Assembly (NCBI GenBank): GCA_963835465.1
Contig: CAWIFR010000002.1
Coordinates: 124,001 to 188,000 of the forward strand
Length of the DNA: 64,000 nucleotides
Source of the DNA: Bog-756 sp963835465
Lineage (GTDB): Bacteria > Actinomycetota > Acidimicrobiia > Acidimicrobiales > RAAP-2
Direction of reading: 5' to 3'
Shown: piece by piece, positions 62,401 to 64,000 of the stretch
Layout: every line of letters starts with the position of its first letter
How positions within the stretch are numbered: position 1 is the stretch's first letter
Made by a program: the position numbers and the translations under genes
Notes under the pieces: generated by a model
Database searches by the model: none
What the model saw: only the letters and a program-made list of their open reading frames with translations
What the model was told of the DNA's origin: nothing

Positions 62401-62721
62401 CGAGGGCGGAGTAGAAGACGGTGTCCGTGGTGACGGGTCGGAGCCCGGCGCGGAGGCCATCGGTCGATCCGATCAGATCAGCCCGGTCCTCAGCGGCGGG
62501 TTCCTCACGGTCAACCGGGCGTCATGTGGCCAAAGGGGCCGTGGGCGGTAGGCGGGTGAAGTGAAGGCTCGGTCCGTTTGACCCGGTCTGGGTAGCGCTG
62601 ATCCTTGCGTGGCCCAGGCCGAAAGCACCCCGGCCGGGGATCGCAGCTCTCGCCGGGCTGGGGCACAATGACCATGCGATCGGGACGGTCCCGATCGGCG
62701 GACCAGCGGGGGTATAGGCCC
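62401..62721. other. Gene-free stretch before the D-2-hydroxyacid dehydrogenase
   Basis: About 320 bp with no gene I can support. The dehydrogenase frame is open back to 62605 but the added residues are Arg/Gly-rich and lack conservation features. No clear promoter or hairpin recognised. Confidence 0.45.
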
Positions 62722-63702
62722 ATGCGAGTCTCGGTCCTCGATGACTATTTCGACACCCTGAGGACCCTCGATTGCTTCGGCAAGCTGGCCGACCACGAGG
62801 TCACGGTCTGGAACGACCACGTCCAGGACACTGATGCCCTGGCCGAGCGCCTGGCTGCCACCGAAGCCCTGGTACTGATCCGCGAGCGGACCGTGATCCG
62901 GCGTCCGCTGCTGGAACGACTGCCCGCTCTGCGGCTCATCAGCCAGCGGAGCGTCTATCCCCACATCGATGTGGAGTCCTGTACCCGACTGGGCATCGTG
63001 GTCTCCTCGGACCTGCACCCGGGAACCCCGTCGTACGCCACGGCCGAGCTCACCTGGGGACTGATCATCGCCGCCTTGCGCCGGATCCCCCAACAGGTCG
63101 CCTCCATGAAGGCGGGTCGCTGGCAGGACGGTATCGGAGCTTCCCTGGGCGGCAAGGCGCTCGGCATCTACGGCTACGGTCGACTCGGCCGGGTGGTGGC
63201 GGGCTACGGCCGGGCCTTCGGCATGACGGTGGTGGTGTGGGGCAGCGACGCCAGCCGAGCACGGGCGCAGGCCGACGGGATGACGGTTGCCTCGGGCCGC
63301 CAGGCGTTCTTCGAGCAGTGCGACGTGCTCTCCCTCCATCTCCGCCTGGTGGAGGCCACGCGAGGCATCGTGACCGCAGACGACCTGGCCCACATGAAGC
63401 CGACCGCACTCCTCGTCAACACCAGCCGGGCCGGGTTGATCGAACCCGGGGCGTTGGTCGGGGCTCTGCGCCAGGGCCGTCCGGGCCTGGCCGCCCTCGA
63501 TGTCTACGAGTCGGAGCCCCTGGCGGACGTCGACCATCCGCTGTTGGGCATGGACTCCGTCGTGTGCACTCCCCACATCGGCTACGTGACACGGGAGGAG
63601 TGGGAGCTGCAGTTCAGCGACATCTTCGATCAGATCAACGCGTTTGCCGCCGGATCGCCCATGAACGTGGTCAATCCCGAGGCCGTCGACCGGCGCCGAT
63701 GA
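62722..63702 (+). CDS. D-2-hydroxyacid dehydrogenase family protein
   Basis: A protein of 326 residues of the D-isomer 2-hydroxyacid dehydrogenase family. NAD site IYGYGRLGRVVAGYGRAF (GxGxxG) near residue 150, catalytic Arg in VNTSRAGLIE near residue 233, Glu in ALDVYESEPL and His in CTPHIGYV near residue 285. It reduces 2-oxo acids or oxidises D-2-hydroxy acids; similar sequences are annotated as phosphoglycerate-dehydrogenase-like, but no ACT domain is present. I chose ATG 62722, at the conserved start VSVLDDY. Confidence 0.9.
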   Translation: MRVSVLDDYFDTLRTLDCFGKLADHEVTVWNDHVQDTDALAERLAATEALVLIRERTVIRRPLLERLPALRLISQRSVYPHIDVESCTRLGIVVSSDLHPGTPSYATAELTWGLIIAALRRIPQQVASMKAGRWQDGIGASLGGKALGIYGYGRLGRVVAGYGRAFGMTVVVWGSDASRARAQADGMTVASGRQAFFEQCDVLSLHLRLVEATRGIVTADDLAHMKPTALLVNTSRAGLIEPGALVGALRQGRPGLAALDVYESEPLADVDHPLLGMDSVVCTPHIGYVTREEWELQFSDIFDQINAFAAGSPMNVVNPEAVDRRR

Positions 63703-63745
63703 CGCCACCGGCAGGCCGGGCCGGTACTTCAAGCCGGAGACGGTC

Positions 63746-64000
63746 CTACTGGGCCTCGGGCAGGGCGCCTTCCGTGGTCCGGCGGTAGACGTTGGTGGTG
63801 CGGAGCTCGAAGCCCATGCGCACGTAGAGCCGGTTGGCCGCCTCGCGGCTCGGCCGGGACGTCAGGTCGACCGTTCGGGCTCCGAGGACCGCGGCCCGGG
63901 CCACGGCCGCGCTCACCAGGGCCTCACCGGCGCCTCCGCCGCGGGCCGACTCATCGACGACCACATCCTCGATCCAGGCCCGCAGACCGGTGGGCACCCG
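63746..64000 (-). CDS. GNAT-family N-acetyltransferase (5' end beyond window)
   Basis: Partial gene on the minus strand; the start lies beyond 64000. The visible C-terminal half has the acetyl-CoA loop DESARGGGAGEALV (RxxGxG/A type), the helix after it, and RPSREAANRLYVRMGFELRTTNVYR, the usual GNAT end with the Tyr proton-donor position. It transfers acetyl from acetyl-CoA to an amine; substrate unknown. Confidence 0.85.
   Translation of the reverse strand, partial: RVPTGLRAWIEDVVVDESARGGGAGEALVSAAVARAAVLGARTVDLTSRPSREAANRLYVRMGFELRTTNVYRRTTEGALPEAQ

Overview
This window is about 64 kb of very GC-rich, densely packed chromosomal DNA. The gene content points to an actinobacterium, most likely of the Acidimicrobiia type. 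The clues are a FadD19-like acyl-CoA ligase, a MatB-like ligase, a fused isobutyryl-CoA mutase, a large actinobacterial-style cytochrome oxidase locus, many GTG starts, and a secreted protein built from 42-residue GYWLV...FGDA repeats. No transposase, integrase, prophage, CRISPR array or rRNA is visible. There is one tRNA, Ser(TGA). This placement is inference from gene content, not from a marker gene.

Layout. 1-6.1 kb: a patatin lipase (cut by the window edge), a two-gene unit of unknown function whose first protein resembles a degenerate RecB/Cas4-type nuclease, an acyl-CoA ligase, a short-chain dehydrogenase and a small membrane protein. 6.2-18.3 kb: a respiratory and copper block. It holds a DoxX-like/SCO fusion, a propeller-type lipoprotein, CtaG, a cupredoxin, oxidase subunits II, I and III, a 38-residue membrane peptide missing from ordinary gene calls, a second CtaG-like protein, and an opposing operon with a hypothetical protein, a second SCO and a TlpA-like thioredoxin. 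18.4-29.3 kb: glycerate kinase, a frameshifted membrane protein, an aldo/keto reductase, a MarR/MFS efflux pair, an AlsS-like acetolactate synthase, a small acidic protein, the secreted repeat protein, and a membrane protein/epimerase pair. 29.9-49.9 kb: a giant ATPase-LuxR regulator, then acyl-CoA and organic-acid metabolism. This part contains an FGGY kinase, a CocE-type hydrolase, a MatB-like ligase, MarR, a cytosolic cobalamin/metal-binding-type protein, IcmF, enoyl-CoA hydratase, SDR, a CaiB-type CoA transferase, a D-aminoacylase-type amidohydrolase and a cytochrome P450. 50-59.4 kb: a GH76 / methyltransferase / MFS operon opposite a second MarR, a membrane glycosyltransferase-like gene, tRNA-Ser, pheA, larB and larC. 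59.4-64 kb: an FKBP lipoprotein, an ArsB-like transporter opposite an ArsR-SRPBCC-YciI operon, a D-2-hydroxyacid dehydrogenase and a partial acetyltransferase.

The most striking structural signal is a cluster of apparent single-base indels between about 51.6 and 58.7 kb. They break a methyltransferase, a MarR regulator, a membrane glycosyltransferase, pheA, larB and larC. One more sits at about 20.15 kb. Most look like one base added to a short homopolymer, and the reading resumes with well-conserved sequence in the next frame. I read this mainly as uncorrected sequence error in a weakly supported stretch, but a decaying locus cannot be excluded from sequence alone.

The most interesting biology is the copper/oxidase locus (two SCO domains, two CtaG paralogues, a cupredoxin with an incomplete CuA-like site, a hidden small subunit), the degenerate nuclease-like protein with an Fe-S-type cysteine pattern and its translationally coupled partner, and the pairing of IcmF with a cytosolic B12-binding-type protein.
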